Positions 1 through 7,586 of a stretch of DNA of 24,102 nucleotides are shown piece after piece. The translations under genes and the position numbers were made by a program. The first letter of the stretch is position 1. Each line of letters begins with the position of its first letter. Source of the DNA: Chloroflexota bacterium. GTDB taxonomy: Bacteria > Chloroflexota > Dehalococcoidia > UBA2985. Location: the NCBI GenBank assembly GCA_016210515.1, contig JACQTZ010000002.1:1-24102 (forward strand), written 5' to 3'. A model generated the notes under the pieces. The model worked only from the letters and a program-made list of their open reading frames with translations. It did no database searches and was not told the origin of the DNA.

Positions 1-148
1 CAGGATGGCCCCTCGTACTCTCATCATAGAGCCAGCATACCCCTTTATGTCCATCCTTCATGCTGTCCGATATGTATCTGACCCTATTCGTTATGGAAGA
101 TTGATGTGTACAGTGAGCCTATCGCATGAGACGTCGCAGGCGAGGTGC

Positions 149-154
149 TATAAT
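149..154 (+). promoter_or_regulatory. Extended -10 promoter element before xdhC-family gene
   Basis: TATAAT is preceded by TG and one base (TGCTATAAT), the extended -10 form, about 43 bases before the start codon. No good -35 box is seen 16-18 bases upstream, which is tolerated in extended -10 promoters. A purine-rich ribosome binding site (AAAGGGGAG, from about 183) lies just before the ATG at 197. The rest of 1-196 holds nothing I recognise. Confidence 0.4.
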
Positions 155-196
155 GAAAAAAGCACTTTGCGTACAGTCCAGTAAAGGGGAGCAACT

Positions 197-1318
197 ATGG
201 AAGACGTGTTCAGGGAAGCGCTAAACTTGTCGAATAAGGGTGAGCCTTTCGTCATTGCCACAGTAGTGGCCACCAAGGGATCCACGCCTCAGAAACCCGG
301 AGCCAAGCTCCTGGTGCGCGAGGATGGCAGTGGGGTGGGCACCCTGGGCGGCGGCTGCGTAGAGGGAGACATATGGTTTGCCGCAACAAGGCTCCTTAAA
401 GAGGGCGGTGGGCCTACCCTCACCGACTACTTGCTGAACGAGGAAATTGCAGCCAGGGAGGGGCTGGTGTGCGGTGGAACCATGTACTTCCTCATCGACC
501 CCGTCTTCAATCCAGCATCCGTTCTGCCGATGGTGAGCAGGATTGTCGGCGCCTACGACGGCAGCCCCAGCGTGGCTCTGGCTACCCTTCTCAAGCCTTC
601 TCAGAACAGAGGGAGGATTGGAGACAAGCTCTTCGTGGGAGGAGATGGTAGGATCAACGGGTCTCTGGGAGACTCGGAGCGAGACCATGAGGTGGTAGAT
701 GCCTTCCAGGGGCTGGCAGAGTACGGCAGGATAAAGCAGTTAGTCACCCGGGACGGCGCCGAGGTCTTTATGGAGGGCTACACGACTCCACCCGCAGTGG
801 TCATTGCAGGCGGAGGCCACATCGGCAAGGCCCTGGCTCCCCTGGTGAAGATGCTGGGCCTGCGCCTGCACGTGGTTGACGACCGGCCGGAGTTTGCCAG
901 CAAGGAGAGGTTCCCCGAGGCCGACAGCGTGATAGTGGCAGACTACGCCGATGGCCTGAACCAGCTAGACATCCGTCCCAACAGCGCGGTGGTGGTAGCG
1001 ACCAGGGGCCATCGCGAGGATGACATGGCCCTGGAGGCTGCCGTCCGCAGCCCCGCGGGGTACGTGGGCCTGGTGGGCAGCCGCCGCAAGACTATCCTCA
1101 TACACGAGGAGCTCCTCAAGCACGGTATCCCTCTGGAGAAGCTGAAGACCGTTCACGCGCCCATCGGCCTGGACATCGGGGCCAAGACTCCAGAAGAGAT
1201 TGCCCTGAGCATTGTGGCGGAGATAGTGGCCTTCCGCGAGGGCCGCTCCGGCAAACCCATGACCATGGAGGCCAGATACCTCCAGAAGATGGCCCAGAAG
1301 GTGGGGATCCTGGCCTGA
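197..1318 (+). CDS. XdhC/CoxI family protein (molybdenum hydroxylase accessory factor)
   Basis: This 373-residue protein has the two-part XdhC architecture. The N-terminal XdhC/CoxI domain (about 10-90) carries a KGSTPQKPGAKLLV stretch and the glycine-rich GTLGGGCVEGDIW motif. The C-terminal Rossmann domain (about 200-365) starts with VVIAGGGHIGKAL and contains GLVGSRRK and the family's PIGLDIGAKTPEEIA signature. In characterised members XdhC binds molybdenum cofactor, helps its sulfuration and delivers it to xanthine dehydrogenase or CO-dehydrogenase-type enzymes; it is cytoplasmic. A strong Shine-Dalgarno sequence supports the ATG. The MocA-like gene starts 10 bases downstream, so the two form a cofactor-maturation pair. 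No molybdenum hydroxylase is in the window, so the client enzyme is unknown and no symbol is assigned. Confidence 0.93.
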   Translation: MEDVFREALNLSNKGEPFVIATVVATKGSTPQKPGAKLLVREDGSGVGTLGGGCVEGDIWFAATRLLKEGGGPTLTDYLLNEEIAAREGLVCGGTMYFLIDPVFNPASVLPMVSRIVGAYDGSPSVALATLLKPSQNRGRIGDKLFVGGDGRINGSLGDSERDHEVVDAFQGLAEYGRIKQLVTRDGAEVFMEGYTTPPAVVIAGGGHIGKALAPLVKMLGLRLHVVDDRPEFASKERFPEADSVIVADYADGLNQLDIRPNSAVVVATRGHREDDMALEAAVRSPAGYVGLVGSRRKTILIHEELLKHGIPLEKLKTVHAPIGLDIGAKTPEEIALSIVAEIVAFREGRSGKPMTMEARYLQKMAQKVGILA

Positions 1319-1328
1319 AGCAAAGCCG

Positions 1329-1934
1329 ATGAAAGGCATCTCCGCTATCCTCCTGGCCGCGGGGGAGTCCACCCGTATGGGCCGGCTGAAAGCCCTCCTG
1401 CCCTGGCAGGGTTCAACCCTGGTGGAGTACCAGGTGGAGTCGCTCCAGAAGGCGGCAGTGGAGGAGGTAGTGCTGGTGGTGGGCCACCGAGGTGACGAGG
1501 TGGAAACGCCGGTGAAGGGAAAGCCCGGAGTAAAGACCGTGGTCAACCCTGACTACCGGCAGGGGAAAACCACCTCCATCAAGGCCGGGCTGCGGCATCT
1601 TTCCATCTCCGTCCAGGGCATCCTTGTGCTGGCAGTAGACCAGCCCCGTCCCTCTCATATCCTGGAGTCCCTCATAAAGGCCCACCAGGAGCAGGCTGCT
1701 CTCATCACCTGCCCGGTGTACCGCGGGCACACAGGCCATCCCCTCGTATTTGCCTCAAGCCTGTTGTCGGAGCTGATGGCCATCACCGAGGAGGGACAGG
1801 GGCTGAGGGAGGTCACCCGCCGCCACACCGAAGACACCTACCGGCTGGAAGTGGACAGCCCCATTGTGACAGTGGATGTTAACTCTCCGAAAGACCTTCG
1901 GGAGGCCCAGAGGCTTTTCGCGGGCTTCCAGTAG
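1329..1934 (+). CDS. MobA/MocA-like nucleotidyltransferase (probable molybdenum cofactor cytidylyltransferase)
   Basis: This 201-residue protein has the MobA-like NTP-transferase fold. The nucleotide-binding loop LAAGESTRMGRLK is at about residues 8-20, the metal-binding VDQP motif at about 102-105, GHTGHPLVF near 137-145, and a closing DVNSPKDL near 187. Family members attach CMP (MocA) or GMP (MobA) to molybdopterin. The pairing with an xdhC-family gene only 10 bases upstream favours the CTP-using, xanthine-dehydrogenase-type MocA, because XdhC and MocA serve the same enzyme class. Other sugar or alcohol nucleotidyltransferases share the loop, so the exact substrate is inferred from context. 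It is probably co-transcribed with the upstream gene. Confidence 0.85.
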   Translation: MKGISAILLAAGESTRMGRLKALLPWQGSTLVEYQVESLQKAAVEEVVLVVGHRGDEVETPVKGKPGVKTVVNPDYRQGKTTSIKAGLRHLSISVQGILVLAVDQPRPSHILESLIKAHQEQAALITCPVYRGHTGHPLVFASSLLSELMAITEEGQGLREVTRRHTEDTYRLEVDSPIVTVDVNSPKDLREAQRLFAGFQ

Positions 1935-2038
1935 GCGGTGCTCCCTGTAGAAACAGGCATAGCCACTGGCCCTAGATCCAGGTTGGAAACCTCACTGACT
2001 TACTGAGCCACGAATAGAGAGCTAAACCTTCGCCATAC

Positions 2039-2148
2039 TGTCATACTGAGGAGCGAAGCGACGAAGTATCTGGGGAGGGGCTATGCCCTACCACCTCAGA
2101 CCCTTCGCTGCGCTCAGAGCCTGCCCTGAGCTTGCCGAAGGGGTGACA
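2039..2148. repeat. Dispersed palindromic intergenic repeat
   Basis: This lies in the gap 1935-2185, which has no gene. It starts TGTCATACTGAG and ends GGGGTGACA, with internal modules rich in GAGCGAAGCGACGAAG and CCTTCGCTGCGCTCAG. The CTGCCCTGAGC...GCCGAAGGG module here (2121-2143) recurs in the 99-bp repeats at 13182 and 14848. The overall style (TGTCAT-CTGAG edges, CTTCGC/GCGAAG cores) matches the element at 24000-24098. It is a non-coding repeat, probably one of a family across this genome. The rest of the gap shows nothing further. Confidence 0.6.
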
Positions 2149-2185
2149 TCTTGGTTTAGATATTTGTTCAAGGGTCAGTAGAGGC

Positions 2186-2467
2186 TTACTCTACCATCCT
2201 TCTGAGCTCTATCTTGACCTGGGCGCGACGATCCATGCACTCCAGTTCCACGGCATTCCTATCCCCACCCCACGGGTTCTCTCCCCCAAACTGGAGAGTC
2301 ATAATCCAGGGGAAGATGTCGTGGTAGAACAGCCCGCAGAGACCGGCGTTGTTATGGACGGAGATATCGAAGGTATCGCCTACCTTGTGCCCCCAGCCGC
2401 AGTTCCCTTGAATGGACTTGATAGTACCGACCACGCGATGTCCAGGGCCATGCCGCTCTTGCGCCAT
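2186..2467 (-). CDS. TIGR04076 family protein
   Basis: This small protein of 93 residues has the TIGR04076 pattern: an N-terminal VVGTIKSIQGNCGWGHKVGD stretch, the cysteine-containing GLCGLFYHDIFPWI core, and a C-terminal hydrophobic-charged strand. Function in this family is not established. The start chosen is the ATG at 2467 rather than an in-frame ATG at 2485, because the strong ribosome binding site AAAGGAG lies between the two, 8 bases before the 2467 ATG. It sits 46 bases downstream of the IS-interrupted membrane gene on the same strand, so the two were probably co-transcribed and its expression may have changed after the insertion. Confidence 0.8.
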   Translation of the reverse strand: MAQERHGPGHRVVGTIKSIQGNCGWGHKVGDTFDISVHNNAGLCGLFYHDIFPWIMTLQFGGENPWGGDRNAVELECMDRRAQVKIELRRMVE

Positions 2468-2513
2468 GCTTCTTTCTCCTTTCATAAACTTTGGACTTGT
2501 TCCTCGAAGGGAT

Positions 2514-2762
2514 TTACAATTGTCTTCCCCGCCAGTATTTGGTACTTATTACTCTGAGATTGCTCTTACATACATCTACTAGAGTCCTACAAACAAAGAG
2601 TCCCCCTACGGCAGAAAGAACTACAATTCTAAAAGTCCCAACAGAAACAAAGCCTAAAGTCAGCGCAGTTACAGAACTATAATATAGAGCTAATAGCGCT
2701 GCCCCTACGAAATAGAAAAATCGAGGAGCAACAGTTTTTGCTATAAACAATCCTTCACAGAG
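2514..2762 (-). pseudogene. 3' part of a small membrane-protein gene split by the IS1595 element
   Basis: This is the C-terminal 82 codons plus TAA stop of a gene whose 5' part lies at 4806-4883. Removing the element (2771-4805) and one copy of the 8-bp target duplication joins the two parts in frame into a 108-residue protein. Across the junction it reads GVVIIFLCEGLFIAK. The product has about three or four hydrophobic segments and a basic C-terminus (STKYWRGRQL). I do not recognise the family. The piece is AT-richer than the flanking genes. A longer ORF running through this region up to 3026 is an artefact of reading into the element. Confidence 0.85.
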
Positions 2763-2797
2763 AAAGATTAGGTAACAACATACTTGACTCAGCAATT
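2763..2797 (+). repeat. Left target duplication and terminal inverted repeat of the IS1595 element
   Basis: The 8-bp direct repeat AAAGATTA (2763-2770) is followed by the left inverted repeat (2771-2797), beginning GGTAACAACATACTTGAC. It matches the reverse complement of 4779-4805 at 23 of 27 positions; mismatches are at repeat positions 9, 19, 23 and 25. Confidence 0.93.
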
Positions 2798-2812
2798 CCT
2801 TTAAGGGATACT
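2784..2812 (+). promoter_or_regulatory. Promoter inside the left terminal inverted repeat, reading into the DUF3800 gene
   Basis: TTGACT (2784-2789), a 17-base spacer and GATACT (2807-2812) form a plausible sigma-70-type promoter. The -35 hexamer is part of the inverted repeat. The right end has the mirror arrangement with the same 17-base spacing, facing the transposase. Transcription would start near 2819, making an ATG at 2818 an unlikely start for the passenger gene unless it is leaderless. Confidence 0.5.
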
Positions 2813-2892
2813 GAGCAATGAAAGCCAGTGAGTATGTGGCCTTAACGCACAGGCTAGCATTCCCTCCGCAATTGCCTAGGGAAAGATGCATT

Positions 2893-3654
2893 GTGACTGA
2901 GTTATATGCTGGATATTTCGATGAATCTGGAACGAACCCAGAATCCAAGGCCGTGTGCGTTGCGGGATTCATCTCCAATGTTCCTAGATGGGATGCATTT
3001 TCACTTGAATGGGAAAAGGCTCTCATTGATTTTGGATTGATGGAGTATCCTGGATATTTTCACATGACGGACTTCGAGAGTCCACTCTCTGCCCCCTACA
3101 ACAAATGGTCAAGGGAGTTGCGCCAAACACGACTCAATACGTTGCTGGAGATAATCAAGAAGCACACGCTGGGCAGCGTTGGATGCTTGGTTCCAAAGGC
3201 ATTATTCGATTCTGTCATGTCTCCCTTTGCCAAGGCGTTTTGTGGTGGCGCTTATGGTCTTGCAGCTACGGTTTGCGCTCGTCTTTTGTTACCTACACTT
3301 ATTGGAGTAGATGGTTGGATGGAGTATTCATTCGAAGATGGTGCAGAGGGTAGAGGTGAACTCCTAACCTTCTACGATAAACAAAAAGCCTATGGGCGGG
3401 CGAATATGCGCAATCTCCGTATGGTTGGCCTTGCATTCCGTGATAAGCGTGTGTATTTGCCTCTGCAAGCAGCAGATATTCTTGCATATGAGCTATTCAG
3501 GGAGTTTCCGAGGAGTCAAGGCTTGCAAGAACGACGCAGTGTTCGATACCCGTTAGCTAGCTTGCATGAACCGCCGTTCTCACAGTGGCATTACTTGGAC
3601 GAAGAACGGCTAAGACAGCTAAACGCGGAATTGTCCAATCCGAGAGAAATCTAG
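2893..3654 (+). CDS. DUF3800 domain protein, passenger gene of the IS1595 element
   Basis: The protein is about 253 residues from the GTG at 2893. It has the two marks of DUF3800: an N-terminal acidic YFDESG motif (Asp10-Glu11) and the C-terminal PLQAADILAYE motif (QxxD) near residue 200. The paired acidic residues suggest an RNase H-like metal-dependent fold, but no activity is established for the family. An in-frame ATG at 2818 would add 25 residues unlike the family and sits at the predicted transcription start, so the GTG with an upstream AGGGAAAG is preferred. The gene lies wholly inside the transposon, convergent with the transposase. It could be cargo of benefit to the host or element, or a factor in transposition; the sequence does not decide. 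Confidence 0.82.
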   Translation: MTELYAGYFDESGTNPESKAVCVAGFISNVPRWDAFSLEWEKALIDFGLMEYPGYFHMTDFESPLSAPYNKWSRELRQTRLNTLLEIIKKHTLGSVGCLVPKALFDSVMSPFAKAFCGGAYGLAATVCARLLLPTLIGVDGWMEYSFEDGAEGRGELLTFYDKQKAYGRANMRNLRMVGLAFRDKRVYLPLQAADILAYELFREFPRSQGLQERRSVRYPLASLHEPPFSQWHYLDEERLRQLNAELSNPREI

Positions 3655-3784
3655 TCAGATGCTATCCGACTTTACTTATTCGATTTCTTCTTCGGCATTG
3701 AAACCAATTTCTTTGCCAACTGCTGAAACTTCTGGAATGGCGTTTCAGGCTTGGGGTCTTTTGCCACGTGCCCTCTTTCCCCTC

Positions 3785-4738
3785 TTAGACTGGCGTCGTA
3801 CTTGCTCCTATCAGTTGCTTGTAAGTGAGCCTCTTACCATTCACCGCGCTAGCCACGCCCTTGAACCGATTCCCGTCGTTGCTCTGGCGAGCATTATACC
3901 TGAACGCTTCTTCTGCAAGATAACGGAAGAGGTGGACTGGCTCGACGTTGACGTAAGTCCCTCGAATCGCCCTCTTCAAGAGGCTCCAGAAGTTCTCAAT
4001 GTTGTTAGTATGGACATGCCCTTCAACGTATGCCTCGGCATGGTCAATCACCTGGTGAATATAGGCATTATCCAAGTCCCTGTAAGACCGCAGAGCATCG
4101 GTGAACACCTCACTACCGGGCGCAACGTACTGGCGGACTATGGGGGAAAGACTCCTGCGCCGTATGTTAGGGATGACCTGGGTGCGGACTCGGCTATGAT
4201 TGTACTCGGTATTGCGCTCCAACAAGCCAACTACGGCGGTTTTGCCAGTGGCTCCTCTGCCCAGTATGGCCTTCTCTCGCTTGTCCTTGTGCATGAAGCG
4301 AGCCTTGCCACCTATGAAGGTTTCGTCCACTTCAACTTGACCAGAGAAGGGACTATCGCCATCATCTGCCATTGCGGTGCGGATGCGGTGGAGCATGAAC
4401 CAAGCGGTCTTCTGAGTAACATTCAGGTCACGGGCTATTTCGTAGGAACTCACGCCGTTCTTAGCATTGGCAATGAGCCAGATAGCCGCGAGCCACTTGT
4501 CCAGGCCAATAGGCGAGTCCTCAAAGATAGTCCCAACCTTGACCGAGAACTGACGCTTGGGATGCTTGCTCTTGCACTCCCATATTCGGCGAGTTGGGAT
4601 GAACCTTACATCTTCCCGCCCACAGGTAGGACAGGAGACTCCATTGGGCCAGCGAAGGCCAACCATGAAGTCCAGGCAAACATCGGGGTCGGAGAAGTAG
4701 CGGATGGCTTCAATCAGGTTTTGTGGTTCGTTATTCAT
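3785..4738 (-). CDS. IS1595-family transposase (ISXO2-like)
   Basis: This 317-residue transposase looks intact. An N-terminal zinc-ribbon-like segment has CPTC at residues 36-39 and WECKSKH near 53-59, followed by RQFSVKVGTIFEDS. A helix-turn-helix-like SSYEIARDLNVTQKTAWFMLHRIR segment covers 97-120. The DDE catalytic domain shows VDETFIGG (Asp138), VFTDALRSY (Asp214) and HTNNIENFWSLLKR (Glu248). The C-terminal FRYLAEEAFRYNAR is typical of the family. The ATG at 4738 has an AAGGGAG ribosome binding site. A longer reading from 4780 would overlap the promoter and terminal repeat and is rejected. It cuts and joins the element ends. Confidence 0.95.
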   Translation of the reverse strand: MNNEPQNLIEAIRYFSDPDVCLDFMVGLRWPNGVSCPTCGREDVRFIPTRRIWECKSKHPKRQFSVKVGTIFEDSPIGLDKWLAAIWLIANAKNGVSSYEIARDLNVTQKTAWFMLHRIRTAMADDGDSPFSGQVEVDETFIGGKARFMHKDKREKAILGRGATGKTAVVGLLERNTEYNHSRVRTQVIPNIRRRSLSPIVRQYVAPGSEVFTDALRSYRDLDNAYIHQVIDHAEAYVEGHVHTNNIENFWSLLKRAIRGTYVNVEPVHLFRYLAEEAFRYNARQSNDGNRFKGVASAVNGKRLTYKQLIGASTTPV

Positions 4739-4763
4739 TTCTGTGTCTCCCTTCAACAGATAC

Positions 4764-4792
4764 AGATTACCACAAATCAACTACTGTGTCAA
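4764..4792 (-). promoter_or_regulatory. Promoter inside/next to the right terminal inverted repeat, driving the transposase
   Basis: On the minus strand TTGACA (4787-4792) is separated by 17 bases from TAATCT (4764-4769), about 26 bases before the transposase start. The -35 box is a perfect consensus and lies inside the inverted repeat; the -10 box is weak. Confidence 0.5.
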
Positions 4793-4813
4793 GTATATTG
4801 TTACCAAAGATTA
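4779..4813 (-). repeat. Right terminal inverted repeat and target duplication of the IS1595 element
   Basis: The inverted repeat occupies 4779-4805; read on the minus strand it begins GGTAACAATATACTTGAC. It is followed outward by the second AAAGATTA copy at 4806-4813. This pairs with 2763-2797. Confidence 0.93.
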
Positions 4814-4883
4814 TAACTACTCCCCAGGCCCAAGCCCAACCAATCCATGATGGTCCAGTAATAAGAGCCCTAGTTGTATTCAC
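4806..4883 (-). pseudogene. 5' part of the small membrane-protein gene split by the IS1595 element
   Basis: A GTG start at 4883 lies 7 bases after a strong GGAGG ribosome binding site (4891-4895). It is followed by 26 in-frame codons (MNTTRALITGPSWIGWAWAW...) up to the element boundary. The fragment begins the first transmembrane segment. Its frame continues exactly into the 3' part at 2514-2762 once the element and one target copy are removed. As it stands, translation would run into the element and stop at a TAA in the terminal repeat region after about 37 codons. The family is not recognised. Confidence 0.85.
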
Positions 4884-5016
4884 TATAGTACCTCCTCATT
4901 TACTGTCTCACATGACCTGCCATGGTAGACTATTTCCACGCGGTCTGCCGGCGCACTCTACTCCTGCAATTGCCATAGTCGCCCACCCCCACGTCCGCTG
5001 AGCCGAGGTGGTTCGC

Positions 5017-6210
5017 CTATACGACCCCCTCTTGTCGCAGCGCCTCAATGTCCTTCTCGTCCAGGCCCAGCATCTCCTTAAGGACCTGGGCGGTGTGCTC
5101 TCCCAGGTCTGGAGAAGGGCGCTCTGCCCCTCCCGGCGTGCGGGACAGCTTCACGGGCGTATCCACCACCTTCACCTTTCCCAGCCGTGGGTGGGGTATG
5201 TACTTGATCATTCCCCGGTGCTGCACCTGGGGGTCCTGAGCCACCTTGTCTATGGTGTTCACCGGGCCGCAGGGGATACCCAGGGCTTCCAGCTCCGTCA
5301 GCCACTCCTGGGTCGTCTTCTTCCTCATCGCCTCCGATATGATGCGCTCCGGGACTTCCCAGTTCTGGCTCCGTACCCAGCCGTCGCTCAAGAGAGGGTC
5401 GTCCATCAGGTCAATGCGGTCTATGGCAGAGCAGAAGAGGGGCCACTTGTCTTGCCGTCCGTCGGCAAGAGCGACGGTGATATAGCTATCCCTGGTCTGA
5501 AATACCTGAAAAGGGGCGGTAACGGGATGTCTCGTCCCCAGGGGCTTGGGCACCACCCCCGTGGCGAAGTAGCGGGCAAAGGCGTTCTCCAGAATCGCCA
5601 CCTGGCAGTCCAGCATCCCTATGTCCACCATCTGTCCCAGTCCGCTGTGGGTGCGCTCCTGGAAGGCCGCCAGGACGCCGATGACGGCGAAGAGGCCGGA
5701 GGTGATGTCGCCCTGAGAGACCCCGGGGCGAATGGGTGGCCCGCCCGGCTCTCCTGTGATGCTCAGAACTCCTCCCATTCCCTGGATAATGACATCCAGG
5801 GCGGGCTTGGTGGAGTAAGGTCCGCTCTGACCAAAGCCGGATATGGAGGCGTAGATAATACGGGGGTTGTGCTGCTTGAGTGCAGGGTAGTCCAGGCCCA
5901 GCCTCTTCATGGCTCCCGGCAAGAGGTTCTCCATGACCACGTCCGCCTTGCCCACCATTTGAAGGAAGATGTCCTTGCCCCTGGCCTTGGACAAATCCAG
6001 GGTCATGCCCAGCTTGCCCCGGTTGATGCCTATGAAATAGGAGCCTTCGCCATCTATGAAGGGGCCGCTGTCTCTGGACCTGTCCCCAATCCCTGGCTGC
6101 TCGATCTTGATGACCTGAGCGCCCAGGTCTGCCAGCACCATAGACGCAAAGGGGCCAGCCAGCACGTGGGTCAGGTCCAGCACCACCGCTCCATTCAGAG
6201 GGCCAGCCAT
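5017..6210 (-). CDS. CaiB/BaiF (class III) CoA-transferase
   Basis: This 397-residue protein matches the usual length of class III CoA-transferases. The N-terminus LNGAVVLDLTHVLAGPFASM and the following VLADLGAQVIKIE are family hallmarks. NRGKLGMTLDL lies near 63-73. The segment QGDITSG places the likely catalytic aspartate at residue 168, close to Asp169 of formyl-CoA transferase. Such enzymes move CoA between carboxylic acids through an aspartyl-CoA thioester; the acid here cannot be read from sequence. The ATG at 6210 is preceded by GGAGGAG, which decides against an upstream ATG at 6261. It is transcribed alone, divergent from dnaJ. Between it and the broken membrane gene, 4884-5016 holds only that gene's ribosome binding site. 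Confidence 0.93.
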   Translation of the reverse strand: MAGPLNGAVVLDLTHVLAGPFASMVLADLGAQVIKIEQPGIGDRSRDSGPFIDGEGSYFIGINRGKLGMTLDLSKARGKDIFLQMVGKADVVMENLLPGAMKRLGLDYPALKQHNPRIIYASISGFGQSGPYSTKPALDVIIQGMGGVLSITGEPGGPPIRPGVSQGDITSGLFAVIGVLAAFQERTHSGLGQMVDIGMLDCQVAILENAFARYFATGVVPKPLGTRHPVTAPFQVFQTRDSYITVALADGRQDKWPLFCSAIDRIDLMDDPLLSDGWVRSQNWEVPERIISEAMRKKTTQEWLTELEALGIPCGPVNTIDKVAQDPQVQHRGMIKYIPHPRLGKVKVVDTPVKLSRTPGGAERPSPDLGEHTAQVLKEMLGLDEKDIEALRQEGVV

Positions 6211-6382
6211 GGTTCTACTCCTCCGTCCGTTGTATGCGTTGAGGATAATACCACCTGGCAAGCCACTGAGGAAAGGGGAGTGCAGAGGGGCCTCGCCCCT
6301 CTGCTGGGGGTTCCAGGGGGTGTTCGCCAGTCTGTGTCGTGGCCCTTGGTGGGCCCATCGCTACCCTGGGGCAATGCGATGG

Positions 6383-6412
6383 TTGTGCCCTGGCCTCGGC
6401 GTGGCATATAAT
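6383..6412 (+). promoter_or_regulatory. Putative promoter of the dnaJ-prmA-rsmE operon
   Basis: A consensus TATAAT at 6407-6412 is preceded, 18 bases upstream, by a weak TTGTGC (6383-6388). It lies 34 bases before the dnaJ ATG. No CIRCE-type inverted repeat is visible, so there is no sign of HrcA control in the sequence. Confidence 0.45.
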
Positions 6413-6446
6413 GTAAGTTGGTGCATCGCACGGAAGATTCAAGCCT

Positions 6447-7574
6447 ATGACCAACGAGAGAGATTACTACAGTGTCCTGGGAGTTCCTCGCAATGCCTCT
6501 CAGGAGGAGATAAGGACCAAGTTCCGCCGCTTGGCCCTGGAGTTCCATCCTGACAGGAACAAGGACCCCGGCGCCCAGGAGAAGTTCAAGGAGATTAACG
6601 CCGCCTACCAGGTGCTCAGCGACCCCCAGAAGAGAGCACAGTACGATCACTTCGGCCACGCGGGTGTGGGAGCCGGAAGAGGCGCTGGACGGGGGTTTGA
6701 GGGGTCTGAGAACTTTGGAGGCTTCGGAGATATCTTCGATGCTTTCTTTGGCGGCGCTGGCACCTATACCCGTCGGGCCCCTCAGAATGGACGCGATGTA
6801 CACACCGCCGCCGCCATATCCTTTGAGGAAGCGGTGTTTGGGGTTGACAAGGAGATTGAGGTGGAGCGGGTGGAGCCGTGCAGTCGCTGCAAAGGAATAG
6901 GCGCGGAGCCGGGGAGCGCTCCGTCTCAATGCCCTCACTGTGGTGGCACAGGGCAGGTCAGGAGGACTCAGCGCAGCATGTTCGGGCAGTTCACCCAGGT
7001 GGGCCCATGCACCCAGTGTAATGGCGAGGGAAGCATCATAGCCAACCCCTGCTCCCAGTGTCGTGGGTCGGCGCGAGAACGGAGAAGCCGTAAGATCAGG
7101 GTGGACATCCCTCCTGGAGTAGAAGATGGAATGCAGGTCCGCCTGGCCAGGGAAGGAGATGCGGGAAGCAAGGGTGGCATGCCAGGCAACCTGTACATTG
7201 ACCTTCAAGTGGAACCCCACCAGGTCTTCCAGCGCAATGACCACGATATTCTGTTTGAGCTTCCCATAAACTTCGTCCAGGCAGCCCTGGGAGCCGAGTT
7301 GGAGGTGCCCACTCTGAGCGGCCAAGAGACCGTTCGCGTCCCAGCAGGGACCCAATCGGGCACCGAGTTCCGCATCAAAGGCAAGGGAGTCCCTTATTCC
7401 GCCAAGGGCAGGCGAGGTGACCAGGTGGTAGTCGTCAACGTGGTCACTCCCACGTCCCTGGACGAACATCAACGCCAGCTCTTTGCGGAGCTGGCCAAGA
7501 CCATGAGCAACGGCTCCAGGGATGACAAGGGCTGGCTGGGCAAGATCAAGGACGCCCTGGGGAAAGACAGCTAG
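6447..7574 (+). CDS. dnaJ: Chaperone protein DnaJ
   Basis: This is a full-length DnaJ of 375 residues. The J domain covers 1-70 with HPD at 34-36, followed by a Gly/Phe-rich linker. The zinc-binding domain has four cysteine motifs ([32 protein letters not shown]) at about 144-210. The C-terminal substrate-binding domain includes [22 protein letters not shown]. DnaJ stimulates the DnaK ATPase and holds unfolded clients. The last zinc motif ends in Ala instead of the usual Gly, but all eight cysteines are present. No dnaK or grpE adjoins it. It leads an operon with prmA 12 bases downstream and then rsmE, a common dnaJ-prmA-rsmE order in bacteria. Confidence 0.97.
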   Translation: MTNERDYYSVLGVPRNASQEEIRTKFRRLALEFHPDRNKDPGAQEKFKEINAAYQVLSDPQKRAQYDHFGHAGVGAGRGAGRGFEGSENFGGFGDIFDAFFGGAGTYTRRAPQNGRDVHTAAAISFEEAVFGVDKEIEVERVEPCSRCKGIGAEPGSAPSQCPHCGGTGQVRRTQRSMFGQFTQVGPCTQCNGEGSIIANPCSQCRGSARERRSRKIRVDIPPGVEDGMQVRLAREGDAGSKGGMPGNLYIDLQVEPHQVFQRNDHDILFELPINFVQAALGAELEVPTLSGQETVRVPAGTQSGTEFRIKGKGVPYSAKGRRGDQVVVVNVVTPTSLDEHQRQLFAELAKTMSNGSRDDKGWLGKIKDALGKDS

Positions 7575-7586
7575 GCTCTTGAACCT

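Larger units (their letters stand above)
2771..4805 (-). mobile_element. Complete IS1595-family element (2035 bp) with DUF3800 passenger gene
   Basis: The ends are defined by 27-bp imperfect inverted repeats (23/27 identical) and an exact 8-bp target duplication, AAAGATTA, at 2763-2770 and 4806-4813. Eight bases is the duplication length known for IS1595 elements. Inside are a minus-strand transposase (3785-4738) and a plus-strand DUF3800 gene (2893-3654) that converge on 3655-3784, a non-coding gap in which I see no strong terminator. The element lies within a minus-strand membrane-protein gene. The exact duplication, the intact transposase and the in-frame reading of the restored host gene all indicate a recent insertion. 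Passenger genes are known in IS1595-family transposons. Confidence 0.93.

Noticed and set aside
2514..3026. 170-residue minus-strand membrane-like reading frame taken as a whole gene
   Set aside because: Its 5' half lies inside the IS element and opposite DUF3800. Only codons after 2762 belong to a real, interrupted gene.
3659..4816. 385-residue plus-strand reading frame opposite the transposase
   Set aside because: It is the antisense shadow of an intact IS1595 transposase with DDE residues, promoter and ribosome binding site, and it crosses the element boundary.
5008..6411. 467-residue plus-strand reading frame
   Set aside because: Shadow of the CoA-transferase; no recognisable domains.
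6195..7472. 425-residue minus-strand reading frame
   Set aside because: Shadow of dnaJ on the other strand.
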